Shown in pieces: positions 8,780 to 17,229 of a DNA stretch of 64,000 bases. The position numbers were made by a program, and so were the translations under genes. The notes beneath the pieces are model-generated. The model was not told the DNA's origin and ran no database searches. It worked only from the letters and a program-made list of their open reading frames with translations. This DNA comes from Sphingobium sp. HWE2-09 (GTDB lineage: Bacteria; Pseudomonadota; Alphaproteobacteria; Sphingomonadales; Sphingomonadaceae): assembly GCF_035989265.1 (NCBI RefSeq), contig NZ_JAYKZX010000001.1, positions 1,092,750 to 1,156,749 of the forward strand, read 5' to 3'. Numbering within the stretch: position 1 is the first letter of the stretch; each line of letters opens with the position of its first letter.

Positions 8780-10453
8780 TTACCAGTTGCGGAAGCGGCT
8801 GGGCGGGCGATACAGCCCCCCGGACGCCAGCATGAGATCCTTGATCGAATGGGCGGCGAGCAGGCGGCGATCGGCGTCGAGCGGATCGATGCCCAGATCC
8901 TCCGGCCGCTGGATGACGCGGCGTTCGCGCAGCCGCTCCACCATCTTGCGGTCGCGGCCCCGGCCGATTTCGGTATAGCCCGCGACGCCGCGAATGGCAT
9001 GCTCGCGCTCATCCTTGTCCCGGCACAGCAGCAGGTTGGCGATGCCTTCCTCCGTCACGATATGGCTGACGTCATCGGAATAAACCATGACGGGGGCGAG
9101 ATCGAGGTCGAGCTTTTCGGCGAGGTCGAGGGCGGAGAGCCGCTCCACGAAGGTCGGCGCATTGCCGTCGCCGAATGTTTCGCCGATCTGCACGACCAGC
9201 TTGCGGCCCCGGCGGAGCGGCGCGGGACCGTCCGGATCGGCCTCCGCCCCGGCGCGCAGCCAAGGCTCGCTGGGGTGGCGGCGCCCTCGGGCGTCCGACC
9301 CCATATTGGGTGCCCCGCCAAATCCGGCGATGCGGTTGGCGGTGACGGTCGAGCTATGTCCTGCAAGGTCGATCTGTAACGTCGATCCGATGAACATGTC
9401 GCAGGCATATAGCCCGGCCGTCTGGCAGAAGGCCCGATTTGAACGGAGCGACCCGTCAGGCCCGGTAAAAAAGATGTCGGAGCGGGCGCGCAGATACTCC
9501 TCCATGCCTACTTCCGACCCGAAGCAATGGACCTGCTCCACCCAGCCCGCCTCGATCGCGGGGATCAGCGTGGGGTGGGGGTTGAGCGCCCAATGGGTGC
9601 AGACCTTGCCCTTAAGGCCCAGCTTCTCACCATAGGTGGGCAGCAGCAGTTCGATCGCGGCGGTGTTGAAGCCGATGCCATGGTTGAGCCGCCGGATGCC
9701 ATAGGGCGCATACAGCCCCTTGATCGCCATCATCGCGGTCAGGATCTGCGTTTCGGTGATGGCGGCGGGATCGCGGGTGAAGAGCGGTTCGACATAGAAG
9801 GGCTTGGCCGCGTCCACGACGAAATGGACCTGATCGCCGGGGATGTCGACGCGCGGCACCTTGTCCACGATCTCTCCGACCTGCGCGATGACCAGGCCGT
9901 TGCCGTAGCTGGTGGCCTCCACGACGGTCGGCGTGTCCTCGGTATTCGGACCGGTGTAGAGATTGCCGTCTCTGTCGGCGCTGACCGCCGCGATCAGAGC
10001 GACCTGCGGCGTGAGGTCGATAAAGTAGCGGGCGAAGAGTTCCAGATAGGTGTGCACCGCGCCCAGTTCGATCTGGCCGCCGAACAGCATCTTGGCGATC
10101 CGCGCCGATTGCGGGCCGGAATAGGAAAAATCCAGGCGCTTGGCGATGCCGGTTTCGAACAGGTCGAGATGTTCGGGCAGCACGACGCCCGACTGGACCA
10201 TGTGCAGGTCATGCAACCGGGCGGGGTCCGCGGCGGCCAGCGCCTTCGCCAGCACATCGGCCTGTTTCTGGTTGTCACCTTCCAGGCAGACTCGGTCGCC
10301 CGGTTTAATGACGGCCTCCAGAAAGGCGGTCAGCCTGTCCTTGTCCACCAGCTTGCCGGTGGACAAGTGCTGGCCCGCGTTGATCCGGTCTTCGCGGCCG
10401 CGCCGCTTGCTATTCCAGTCTCGCATATCCCGTCCTGTATCCAGGAGCGACAT
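8780..10453 (-). CDS. mdcA: Malonate decarboxylase alpha subunit (acetyl-ACP:malonate ACP transferase)
   Basis: 557 residues, normal for the family. The N-terminus MRDWNSKRRGREDRI and the downstream GDRVCLEGDNQKQADVLAKAL, HMVQSGVVLPEHLDLFE and GGAPNMGSDARGRRHPSEPW segments are typical of MdcA. The enzyme exchanges acetyl for malonyl on the carrier, releasing acetate and closing the cycle. It is the first gene of the leftward operon and its upstream gap is shared with the divergent transporter genes. The ATG at 10453 lacks a strong Shine-Dalgarno (AGCGA only); the next in-frame ATG, at MRDWNSK, is an alternative start. Confidence 0.94.
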   Translation of the reverse strand: MSLLDTGRDMRDWNSKRRGREDRINAGQHLSTGKLVDKDRLTAFLEAVIKPGDRVCLEGDNQKQADVLAKALAAADPARLHDLHMVQSGVVLPEHLDLFETGIAKRLDFSYSGPQSARIAKMLFGGQIELGAVHTYLELFARYFIDLTPQVALIAAVSADRDGNLYTGPNTEDTPTVVEATSYGNGLVIAQVGEIVDKVPRVDIPGDQVHFVVDAAKPFYVEPLFTRDPAAITETQILTAMMAIKGLYAPYGIRRLNHGIGFNTAAIELLLPTYGEKLGLKGKVCTHWALNPHPTLIPAIEAGWVEQVHCFGSEVGMEEYLRARSDIFFTGPDGSLRSNRAFCQTAGLYACDMFIGSTLQIDLAGHSSTVTANRIAGFGGAPNMGSDARGRRHPSEPWLRAGAEADPDGPAPLRRGRKLVVQIGETFGDGNAPTFVERLSALDLAEKLDLDLAPVMVYSDDVSHIVTEEGIANLLLCRDKDEREHAIRGVAGYTEIGRGRDRKMVERLRERRVIQRPEDLGIDPLDADRRLLAAHSIKDLMLASGGLYRPPSRFRNW

Positions 10454-10483
10454 TTTCGCTCGCTTATGTATTCGCTATTGAGA

Positions 10484-10513
10484 TTAATGCCATGATGTGC
10501 ATACTCATGTCAA
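10484..10513 (-). promoter_or_regulatory. Possible mdcA promoter with dyad
   Basis: On the minus strand a perfect TTGACA hexamer (10513-10508) lies about 55 bp before the mdcA ATG. The -10 region is poor (CATTAA at 18 bp or ATTAAT at 19 bp). An ATGA-N9-TCAT dyad at 10492-10508 overlaps the spacer and could be the site of the GntR regulator encoded nearby. GntR-family regulators of malonate genes often bind such intergenic dyads, but the assignment here is inference. Confidence 0.3.
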
Positions 10514-10602
10514 CGCCGACGTCAGAACGGCATACCGGAAAGGATGAATGATATGACTGTGTATGCGATCAGCGCGCCCGCAACCAGATGCGGAGAGCGG
10601 CC

Positions 10603-11037
10603 ATGACGATCTCCGGCGTAGCATTGCTCGCGATTTGCACACTGCTTGGCGTAGGGCTGGGTGACATGCTCGGCGTAGCGTTGGGCGTGAAGGCCAATGT
10701 CGGCGGCGTCGGCATTGCCATGATCCTGCTGATCGGCGCGCGACTCTGGCTCGACCGGCGCGGCCTGGCCAGCCCGGGCCTGAAGCTGGGCGTCGAATTC
10801 TGGGGCGCGCTCTATATCCCGATCGTGGTCGCGATGGCGGCGCAGCAGAATGTGGTGGCCGCTGTCGAAGGCGGGCCGGTGGTGGTGATCGCCGGGATCG
10901 GCGCGGTGCTGCTGTGCTTTGCGACCGTCGCGCTGATCAGCCGTTTGGGCGGCCCCGTAGAAACGATGGACGAGATCGAGGCGCGCAGCCTGATCGCCCA
11001 GGAATCCGCCGCCATCGCCGCCGATAACCGGGCCTGA
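10603..11037 (+). CDS. madL: Malonate transporter, MadL subunit
   Basis: 144 residues from ATG 10603, with GGAGAG 5 bp upstream; the earlier in-frame ATG at 10588 lacks a ribosome site. It is a hydrophobic protein with about four membrane segments and the characteristic GVGLGDMLGVALGVKANVGGVG start. MadL works with MadM as a two-component cation-coupled malonate importer in the inner membrane. It is the first gene of the rightward arm of the malonate island. Confidence 0.92.
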   Translation: MTISGVALLAICTLLGVGLGDMLGVALGVKANVGGVGIAMILLIGARLWLDRRGLASPGLKLGVEFWGALYIPIVVAMAAQQNVVAAVEGGPVVVIAGIGAVLLCFATVALISRLGGPVETMDEIEARSLIAQESAAIAADNRA

Positions 11038-11048
11038 GGAGACAGAGC

Positions 11049-11810
11049 ATGACCATGATCAACCATGTTCTGGCAGCCAATGGCCTGCTGACCGCCTTTG
11101 CGGTCGTCGGCATCGCGATGTGGCTGTCGCACGCCCTGTCCAAATATCTGACGCTGGGCCGGGTCCACGGGTCGGCGATCGCCATCCTGCTGGGGCTGGC
11201 CGCTGCATTTTTTGCCGGGCTGTGGACCGGCGGGGAGAAGGGCGTGGCGGACATTCCCATGCTGGCGGGCATCGGCCTGATGGGCGGGGCGATGCTGCGC
11301 GACTTCGCGATCACCGCCACCGCGTTCGAAGTCGATGTGGTGCAGGCGAAGAAGGCCGGGCTGATCGGCGTCGTGGCGCTGGGGCTAGGCACGGTGCTGC
11401 CCTTCATCCTGGGTGCGTTGGTGGCGGCGGCGTTCGGCTATACCGACTCGGTGTCGCTGACGACGATCGGCGCGGGCGCGATCACTTATATCGTGGGACC
11501 GGTGACGGGCGCGGCGCTGGGCGCCGACTCGGCGGTGATCGCGCTGTCGATCGCGACCGGGGTGCTCAAGGCCGTGTGCGTGATGGTCGGCACGCCCTTC
11601 GTCGCCAAATGGATCGGCCTCAACAATCCGCGCTCCGCCATGGTGTTCGGCGGATTGATGGGGACGGTCAGCGGCGTGTCAGGCGGGCTGGCGGCGACGG
11701 ATCGTCGGCTGGTGCCCTATGGCGCGCTGACTGCGACCTTCCATACCGGCCTTGGTTGTCTGGTCGCGCCGTCGCTCCTTTATCTGGCGGTCCACGCCAT
11801 CAACGGGTGA
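11049..11810 (+). CDS. madM: Malonate transporter, MadM subunit
   Basis: 253 residues with several membrane helices and conserved glycine-rich stretches (SHALSKYLTLGRVHGSAIAILLG, GIGLMGGAMLRDFAI, GLMGTVSGVSGGLAATDRRLVPYGALTATFHTGLG). It is the larger partner of MadL. The gene begins 11 bp after madL with a GGAG ribosome site, and only 6 bp separate it from the regulator gene that follows. Confidence 0.93.
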   Translation: MTMINHVLAANGLLTAFAVVGIAMWLSHALSKYLTLGRVHGSAIAILLGLAAAFFAGLWTGGEKGVADIPMLAGIGLMGGAMLRDFAITATAFEVDVVQAKKAGLIGVVALGLGTVLPFILGALVAAAFGYTDSVSLTTIGAGAITYIVGPVTGAALGADSAVIALSIATGVLKAVCVMVGTPFVAKWIGLNNPRSAMVFGGLMGTVSGVSGGLAATDRRLVPYGALTATFHTGLGCLVAPSLLYLAVHAING

Positions 11811-11816
11811 TCGAAG

Positions 11817-12502
11817 ATGACTGACCTTGTCCCTGCTGACGATGACGATCGGGCGCTGCTGTCCGACAAGATCCGCAATGCGCTGACCGACGAGATTGCG
11901 CATGGCGCGCTGCCCGCCGGCACGCAGCTGGACGAGCAGCAGCTGGCCGACCGGTTCGGCGCGTCGCGCACGCCGGTGCGCGAAGCGCTGCGGCAACTGG
12001 CGGTGAGCGGATTGGTTGAGATGCGCCCCCGGCGCGGGTCGTGGTGACCCGCATGACGCCAGAGCGGATCATGGACATGTTTGAGGCGATGGCGGAGATC
12101 GAGGCGATGTGCGTCCGGCTGGCCGCGCATCGCATGACCCCGTTGGAGCGCAGCCATTTGCTGCGCCTGCATCATCAGTCCGAACGGCTGGTGCTGGCAG
12201 GCGATGTCGATGGCTATGACGCGTTCAACCGGGAGTTTCATGAGACGCTGTATAACGCCACGCATAACAGCTTTCTGGCGGAACAGGCGATCGCCACGCG
12301 CACGCGGCTCAACGCCTTTCGCCGCACGCAATTGCGGCAGGGCAATCGCATCCAGCATTCGCGCGACGAACATGACGGCGTGATGGCGGCGATTGCAGAG
12401 GGCGATGGCGAACTGGCGGCGCGACGGATGCGTGCGCACATGCTGAACGCCGCAAGTGCCCTCGACCAATATATCGCCGACCATGGCGGGAGCGGGCAAT
12501 AA
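11817..12502 (+). pseudogene. GntR-family (FCD) regulator of malonate genes, frameshifted
   Basis: The first frame (11817-12047) encodes a winged-helix GntR domain: LSDKIRNALTDEIAHGALPAGTQLDEQQLADRFGASRTPVREALRQLAVSGLVEMRPRRG. It then stops. The next frame resumes exactly at VVTRMTPERIMDMFEAMAEIEAMCVRLAAHRM, the start of an FCD ligand domain, and runs to 12502. One extra G in GGG 12036-12038 would give a continuous 228-residue protein. Position between transporter and acs genes makes it the probable malonate-responsive regulator (MatR/MdcY type). The FCD half has an in-frame GTG/ATG but would lack DNA binding if made alone. Sequencing error is a live alternative to mutation. Confidence 0.85.
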
Positions 12503-12540
12503 GCCGCCCCGTTCCTCAATCGGACAAGAAGGAGAGAATG

Positions 12541-14454
12541 ATGCAGCAATCCCATGATCTGAACGATCGCGACCGGGCCTATGCGCGCTCGCTGGCCGAA
12601 CCGGACGCCTTCTGGCTCCAGCAGGCCGAACGGCTCGACTGGATGACCGCGCCGGGCATGGCTGGCAACTGGTCCTTTGGCGAAGAGGATTTCCGCATCC
12701 GCTGGTTCGAGGATGGCGTGCTCAACGTATCGGCCAACTGCATCGACCGGCATCTGGCCGATCGCGCCGATCAGGTCGCGATCCTGTGGGAGCCGGACGA
12801 TCCATCCGACGCGCCGCGCCGCTTCACCTATGCGCAAGTTCATGCAGAGGTGTGTCGCTTCGCCAATGTGCTCAAAAGGCTGGGCGCGAAGAAGGGCGAC
12901 CGGATCACCATCTATATGCCGATGATCCCGGAGGCGGCCTTCGCGCTGCTGGCCTGCGCGCGGATCGGGGCGGTGCATAGCGTGGTGTTCGGCGGCTTTT
13001 CGCCCGAGGCGCTGGCCGGACGGATCGAGGATTGCGGCAGCCACATCGTCGTGACGGCGGATGAGGGGCGGCGCGGCGGCAAGCGCGTGCCGCTCAAAGC
13101 CTGCGTCGATGAAGCCGCCGACCTGTGCGGCCTGATCGAAAAGATATTGGTGGTCGAGGCGACCGGCACGGACGTAGCGATGCGCGAAGGGCGCGACCAT
13201 TTTTATGCGCCGCTCGCCGCCGAAGTATCGGTCGATTGCGCGCCAGAACCGATGGCGGCGGAAGATCCGCTGTTCATCCTCTATACGTCGGGTTCGACCG
13301 GTAAGCCCAAGGGCGTGGTGCATACGACCGGCGGCTATCTGCTGTGGGCGGCGATGACCCATGCGACGGTGTTCGATTATCGTGCGCCCGAAGTCTATTG
13401 GTGCACCGCCGACATCGGCTGGATCACCGGGCATAGCTATATCGTCTATGGCCCGCTGGCCAATGGCGGCACGACGTTGATGTATGAAGGCGTGCCCAAC
13501 TGGCCGACGCCCAGCCGCATGTGGGAAGTGGTGGACCGGCATCAGGTCGCGACCATCTACACCGCGCCCACGGCGCTGCGCGCGCTGATGAAGGAGGGCG
13601 ACGATTTCGTGCGATCGACCAGCCGCGCCTCGCTGCGCTTGCTGGGCACGGTGGGCGAGCCGATCAATCCCGAAGCATGGCGCTGGTATCATGAGGTGGT
13701 GGGCGACAAGCGCTGCCCGGTGATCGATACATGGTGGCAGACGGAAACGGGCGGCCATATGATCACGCCGCTGCCCGACACGAAGCTGAAACCCGGATCG
13801 GCGACGCTGCCATTCTTCGGCGTAGACCTGGCGCTGCTGGATCATGAGGGCACGCCGCTGGAAGGCGCGGCGGAGGGCAATCTGGTCATCCGGCAAAGCT
13901 GGCCGGGGCAGATGCGCGGCGTGTGGGGCGACGACAAGCGCTTCTTCGAAGCCTATTTCAGCGCCTTTCCCGGGGTTTATACGACCGGCGACGGCGCGCG
14001 GCGGGACGAGGATGGCTATTATTGGATCACCGGGCGCGTCGATGACGTGATCAACGTGTCGGGCCATCGCATGGGCACCGCCGAAGTGGAATCGGCGCTG
14101 GTGCTGCATGATGTCGTCGCCGAAGCCGCGGTGGTCGGCTTCCCCCATGACGTGAAAGGGCAGGGCATTTACGCCTATGTGACGTTGAACGCGGGCGTCG
14201 AGGCGGACGAGGATTTGCGCCGCGCGTTGCGCGACTGGGTCAGGCGGGAAATCGGGCCGATCGCGACGCCCGACGCCATCCAGTTCGCGCCGGGCCTGCC
14301 CAAGACCCGGTCGGGCAAGATCATGCGCCGTATCCTGCGCAAGATCGCGGAGAACGACACCGGGGCGCTGGGCGACGTATCGACCCTGGCGGACCCGGCG
14401 GTGGTGGACGATCTGGTGGAAAACCGGGTGCGGTTCGAGGCGCCAGCGGCCTGA
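12541..14454 (+). CDS. acs: Acetyl-CoA synthetase
   Basis: 637 residues from ATG 12541, 6 bp after GGAG; an adjacent ATG at 12538 is also in frame. Adenylate-forming enzyme motifs are all present: [74 protein letters not shown] and, near the end, the catalytic and acetylatable lysine in TRSGKIMRR (residue 593). It converts acetate, ATP and CoA to acetyl-CoA. In this operon its substrate would be the acetate released by malonate decarboxylase. Propionate use cannot be excluded, but length and motifs fit Acs better than PrpE. Confidence 0.92.
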   Translation: MQQSHDLNDRDRAYARSLAEPDAFWLQQAERLDWMTAPGMAGNWSFGEEDFRIRWFEDGVLNVSANCIDRHLADRADQVAILWEPDDPSDAPRRFTYAQVHAEVCRFANVLKRLGAKKGDRITIYMPMIPEAAFALLACARIGAVHSVVFGGFSPEALAGRIEDCGSHIVVTADEGRRGGKRVPLKACVDEAADLCGLIEKILVVEATGTDVAMREGRDHFYAPLAAEVSVDCAPEPMAAEDPLFILYTSGSTGKPKGVVHTTGGYLLWAAMTHATVFDYRAPEVYWCTADIGWITGHSYIVYGPLANGGTTLMYEGVPNWPTPSRMWEVVDRHQVATIYTAPTALRALMKEGDDFVRSTSRASLRLLGTVGEPINPEAWRWYHEVVGDKRCPVIDTWWQTETGGHMITPLPDTKLKPGSATLPFFGVDLALLDHEGTPLEGAAEGNLVIRQSWPGQMRGVWGDDKRFFEAYFSAFPGVYTTGDGARRDEDGYYWITGRVDDVINVSGHRMGTAEVESALVLHDVVAEAAVVGFPHDVKGQGIYAYVTLNAGVEADEDLRRALRDWVRREIGPIATPDAIQFAPGLPKTRSGKIMRRILRKIAENDTGALGDVSTLADPAVVDDLVENRVRFEAPAA

Positions 14455-14484
14455 CAGCCGTCACTTAACCACAGAGGAAAGAGG

Positions 14485-14506
14485 CGCCCGGTCAACGAGC
14501 CGGGCG
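14485..14506 (+). other. RNA hairpin ahead of the porin gene
   Basis: A 7-bp perfect stem CGCCCGG / CCGGGCG with an 8-nt loop lies in the 66-bp gap between acs and the porin gene, just before the GGGGAGAGAG ribosome site. No T-tract follows, so it is not a clear terminator. It may be a processing or stability element that uncouples porin expression from acs. Confidence 0.4.
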
Positions 14507-14520
14507 TCGGGGAGAGAGAT

Positions 14521-15984
14521 ATGCCTGTTGGAAGGTGTGCGACCGCCATGGCGGCGCTCTATGGATGTATGGCGGTGCAGGCGGCGGCGACCGCCACGCC
14601 TGCGCTGGAGGACATCGTCCGGCAGCAGGCGGAGGAGATCCGGCTGCTGCGCGCGCGACTCGATGCGTTGGAGGCGCGCAGTGCGCCCGTTGCGCAGGCG
14701 AGCAGTGCGCCGCCCGCGACCATCGTCATCCCGCCCCGCAGCGCGTCGGTCGCGGTCGATCCTTTTCCCAATATCGTGATGCCCGGCCCGGCGGACCTGT
14801 CGTTGGCGCAGGCGAAGGCCGCCAATCCGGCGGGTCTGACCACCGACTGGAACAGCGGCGCGCCGCTGCTGCGATCGGCGGACGGGCGCTTCACCTTCAA
14901 GCCGCGCGGGCGCATCCTGATCGACGCCAGTTCGACCATGGGGTCGCGCTATACCGATCGCAACATGACGACGACGGGTGGCCGGGCCTTGCGCATGGGG
15001 ATGGAGGGCGGCGCTGGCCCGCACCTCTTCTACCAGTTCGAGGTAGACTATGCGAATAATGGCGTCGATCTCGTCACCGCCTTCGTCGGCTGGCGCAACC
15101 GGATCGCGGGCACGGCACTGGAATATGACATCCGGGTCGGCCATCTGTTCAACGATCGCAGTTTCGAAGGCGGCACACGGTCGGATATGACGCCATTCCT
15201 GGATCGCAACACGGTGGCGACATCGATCATCCCGCAGCGCGCCTTTTATGGCGTGGGCATCCAGCCGCGCCTGTTCGGTCCCAACTGGCACATGTCCTTC
15301 ACGCTGACGGGCGACCGGGTGGACGGGACGCAGGCCGCCAGCGACAGCCGCACGATCATCGTGCGCGGCCATTGGAACCCGCTCAAGACCAACCGTTCGC
15401 TGATCCACTTGGGCGCATGGGCGTTCGACGAGCATCTGTCCGGCACGGCGGGCCTGTTGACGCGCAATGCGGCGATCGGCGGACGGTTCAACGATGCGCT
15501 GCGCATCTCCACCGGTACGCTGACCGGCGGAACCGGCGATACCGGCTACGGGCTGGAACTGGGCGGATATGCAGGACCATTATGGCTGATGGGCGAATGG
15601 GGCCAGCGAGAGGCAAGGACGCGGCAGGGCGAGACGTTCGACACGCGCGCCATGAGCCTTTCGGGCGGATGGTTCCTGACCGGCGAACTACCCCCCTATA
15701 ATCCGCGCACCGGCAATCTGGCGCAGCCCAAGGTGCGCCATTCGATACTGGACGGCGGCACCGGCGCGATCGAACTGGTGGCCCGCTATGAGCAATTGTC
15801 CTTCGACGGGCTGCCCACCGGGGGCAGCGGATGGGCCGCGACGCTGGGCAGCAACTGGTATCTCACCAATCTGGTGCGGTTGATGGTCAACGTCATCCAT
15901 TGGGAGACAGACAACCGGTCCGGCGCATTCACCGGCAAGGATGACGGGCAGACCGCAACCGCGCGCGTATCCGTGTCCTTCTAG
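14521..15984 (+). CDS. OprO/OprP-family outer-membrane porin
   Basis: 487 residues: a signal-peptide-like N-terminus ending near AAATATPA, a short coiled-coil stretch (residues about 28-55, EDIVRQQAEEIRLLRARLDALEA) typical of trimeric OprP-like porins, then a beta-barrel rich in alternating aromatic strands. The last residue is phenylalanine (VSVSF), the usual barrel-insertion signal. OprP-family channels pass anions such as phosphate or pyrophosphate. Co-location with malonate genes suggests uptake of the dicarboxylate across the outer membrane, which is inference. An excellent ribosome site precedes the ATG. Confidence 0.87.
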   Translation: MPVGRCATAMAALYGCMAVQAAATATPALEDIVRQQAEEIRLLRARLDALEARSAPVAQASSAPPATIVIPPRSASVAVDPFPNIVMPGPADLSLAQAKAANPAGLTTDWNSGAPLLRSADGRFTFKPRGRILIDASSTMGSRYTDRNMTTTGGRALRMGMEGGAGPHLFYQFEVDYANNGVDLVTAFVGWRNRIAGTALEYDIRVGHLFNDRSFEGGTRSDMTPFLDRNTVATSIIPQRAFYGVGIQPRLFGPNWHMSFTLTGDRVDGTQAASDSRTIIVRGHWNPLKTNRSLIHLGAWAFDEHLSGTAGLLTRNAAIGGRFNDALRISTGTLTGGTGDTGYGLELGGYAGPLWLMGEWGQREARTRQGETFDTRAMSLSGGWFLTGELPPYNPRTGNLAQPKVRHSILDGGTGAIELVARYEQLSFDGLPTGGSGWAATLGSNWYLTNLVRLMVNVIHWETDNRSGAFTGKDDGQTATARVSVSF

Positions 15985-16011
15985 CGAATGGCGCGGGGCA
16001 CGGACTAGCTG

Positions 16012-17097
16012 CTAAGTGATCGCCAATACGCTGCTCATGATGATGCGCACCAGTTCGGCCTGGCCCCGCGCGCCCATTTTGGCGTAGATTTTCTTGGAAT
16101 AATTGCGCGCCGTTTCCACCGTCAGGCCCAGATTGGCGGCCGCCTGCGTGATTGGAATGGCCTGCGCCATTTCCCAGGCGAGCCGGGCTTCGCTGGGGAG
16201 CAGGCCGAACAGCTCCACCAATTGTTCGCATCGGTCGGCTTGGGACGATCGATCGCCGCTCAGATACACGATCGCGACGGGGTTATCCCCCGCCGCGACC
16301 GATGCCCCCCGGAACGGCGCGATCAGCATGTCGATCCACGGATCCCGGCTCAGGTTGATCGCGCGCGGCCGTGCCTCGATATTCTCGCCAAAGGCTTTGA
16401 CCAGCATCGTCAGTTCGCGATCCAGCCTGGGCGAGGTGGGCGTAAGGCGGTCATAGCGTCCCCGCCGCAACACGCTGCTGCGCTGGAACAGATGATCGAC
16501 ATGGGCCGTCATGTCCAGGATACGACAATGGCCGTCCAGCGTCAGCCAACCGAAATTCAACCGGCCAAAGGCCTCGGACGTCAACGTCGACCGCAATCTT
16601 TCCCGTTCCAACGCGACGAAGCTGCGCAGCGCTGTCCTCAGATGCGGCACCAGCGCGATCAATATCGCCGTGGTCGATGACGTCATATGGTCCCCGGCGC
16701 AGCTGAGCCAGGCATCGACGCCGCTCGGCTCAGTCACCCGCACCGCGCGAATATCCTCAACACCCAGGCCTTGCAGAAAGTCGCTGCGATAGGATTGCAG
16801 CATGGCGTCGTCCGCCGGTATCAGGTCATCCAGCGGATAGACGCGGCCTTCGCGCATCGTTCGATAAGGCAAGGGATCGCGCGTGAACTTTTCCGCAAAC
16901 AGCCGATCGAGATGCGGCGGCATTTGCGGGCCGGCATATAATTCCACGATGCGGTTTTCGTCGATCGGCCGGAAAGCCAGACTGGTATAGCGTGTCTGCG
17001 TCCGGTTTCTCAACCGTTCCAGAAATTCGTGCCAGAGCGGCTGGTGGAACATCCCTTCGTGCAGGCTCGCCAACAGGCCGGAATCATCCAATCGCAT
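16012..17097 (-). CDS. LuxR-type HTH transcriptional regulator
   Basis: 361 residues from ATG 17097 (MRLDDSGLLASLHEGMF). The frame stays open upstream to an ATG at 17151, but that longer start adds residues unlike the family and overlaps a palindrome. The last 65 residues form a GerE/LuxR helix-turn-helix (LLPSEARLAWEMAQAIPITQAAANLGLTVETARNYSKKIYAKMGARGQAELVRI). The rest shows no receiver, quorum-sensing or PAS motif I can name. It converges on the porin gene with a 27-bp gap. Regulation of malonate genes or of the next leftward cluster are both possible. Confidence 0.8.
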   Translation of the reverse strand: MRLDDSGLLASLHEGMFHQPLWHEFLERLRNRTQTRYTSLAFRPIDENRIVELYAGPQMPPHLDRLFAEKFTRDPLPYRTMREGRVYPLDDLIPADDAMLQSYRSDFLQGLGVEDIRAVRVTEPSGVDAWLSCAGDHMTSSTTAILIALVPHLRTALRSFVALERERLRSTLTSEAFGRLNFGWLTLDGHCRILDMTAHVDHLFQRSSVLRRGRYDRLTPTSPRLDRELTMLVKAFGENIEARPRAINLSRDPWIDMLIAPFRGASVAAGDNPVAIVYLSGDRSSQADRCEQLVELFGLLPSEARLAWEMAQAIPITQAAANLGLTVETARNYSKKIYAKMGARGQAELVRIIMSSVLAIT

Positions 17098-17112
17098 CGG
17101 TACGTCATATAT

Positions 17113-17128
17113 CTTCCCATTTGGGAGG
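17113..17128. promoter_or_regulatory. Palindrome upstream of the LuxR-type gene
   Basis: CTTCCCATTTGGGAGG is a near-perfect 16-bp palindrome 16 bp before the preferred LuxR-type start. It differs at only two positions from the perfect palindrome before cysD (55584-55599). If the longer LuxR-type start were used, it would be coding sequence. Confidence 0.3.
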
Positions 17129-17229
17129 TCCATCCATAGCGGCCGGCCCACGCCAAAACCGGCGATGCGTATCCTCTGGGTAGAACGCGACCGCCAAATG
17201 GTCGGCGGCCTATCTCATGACGCCAGACT

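Noticed and set aside
7251..8978. Plus-strand open frame (575 codons) across mdcCDE
   Set aside because: Antisense to three well-supported overlapping mdc genes; low-complexity product.
12238..14148. Long minus-strand open frame (636 codons) opposite acs
   Set aside because: Composition is Arg/His/Ala/Gly-rich with no domain; it is the antisense shadow of the acetyl-CoA synthetase gene in high-GC DNA.
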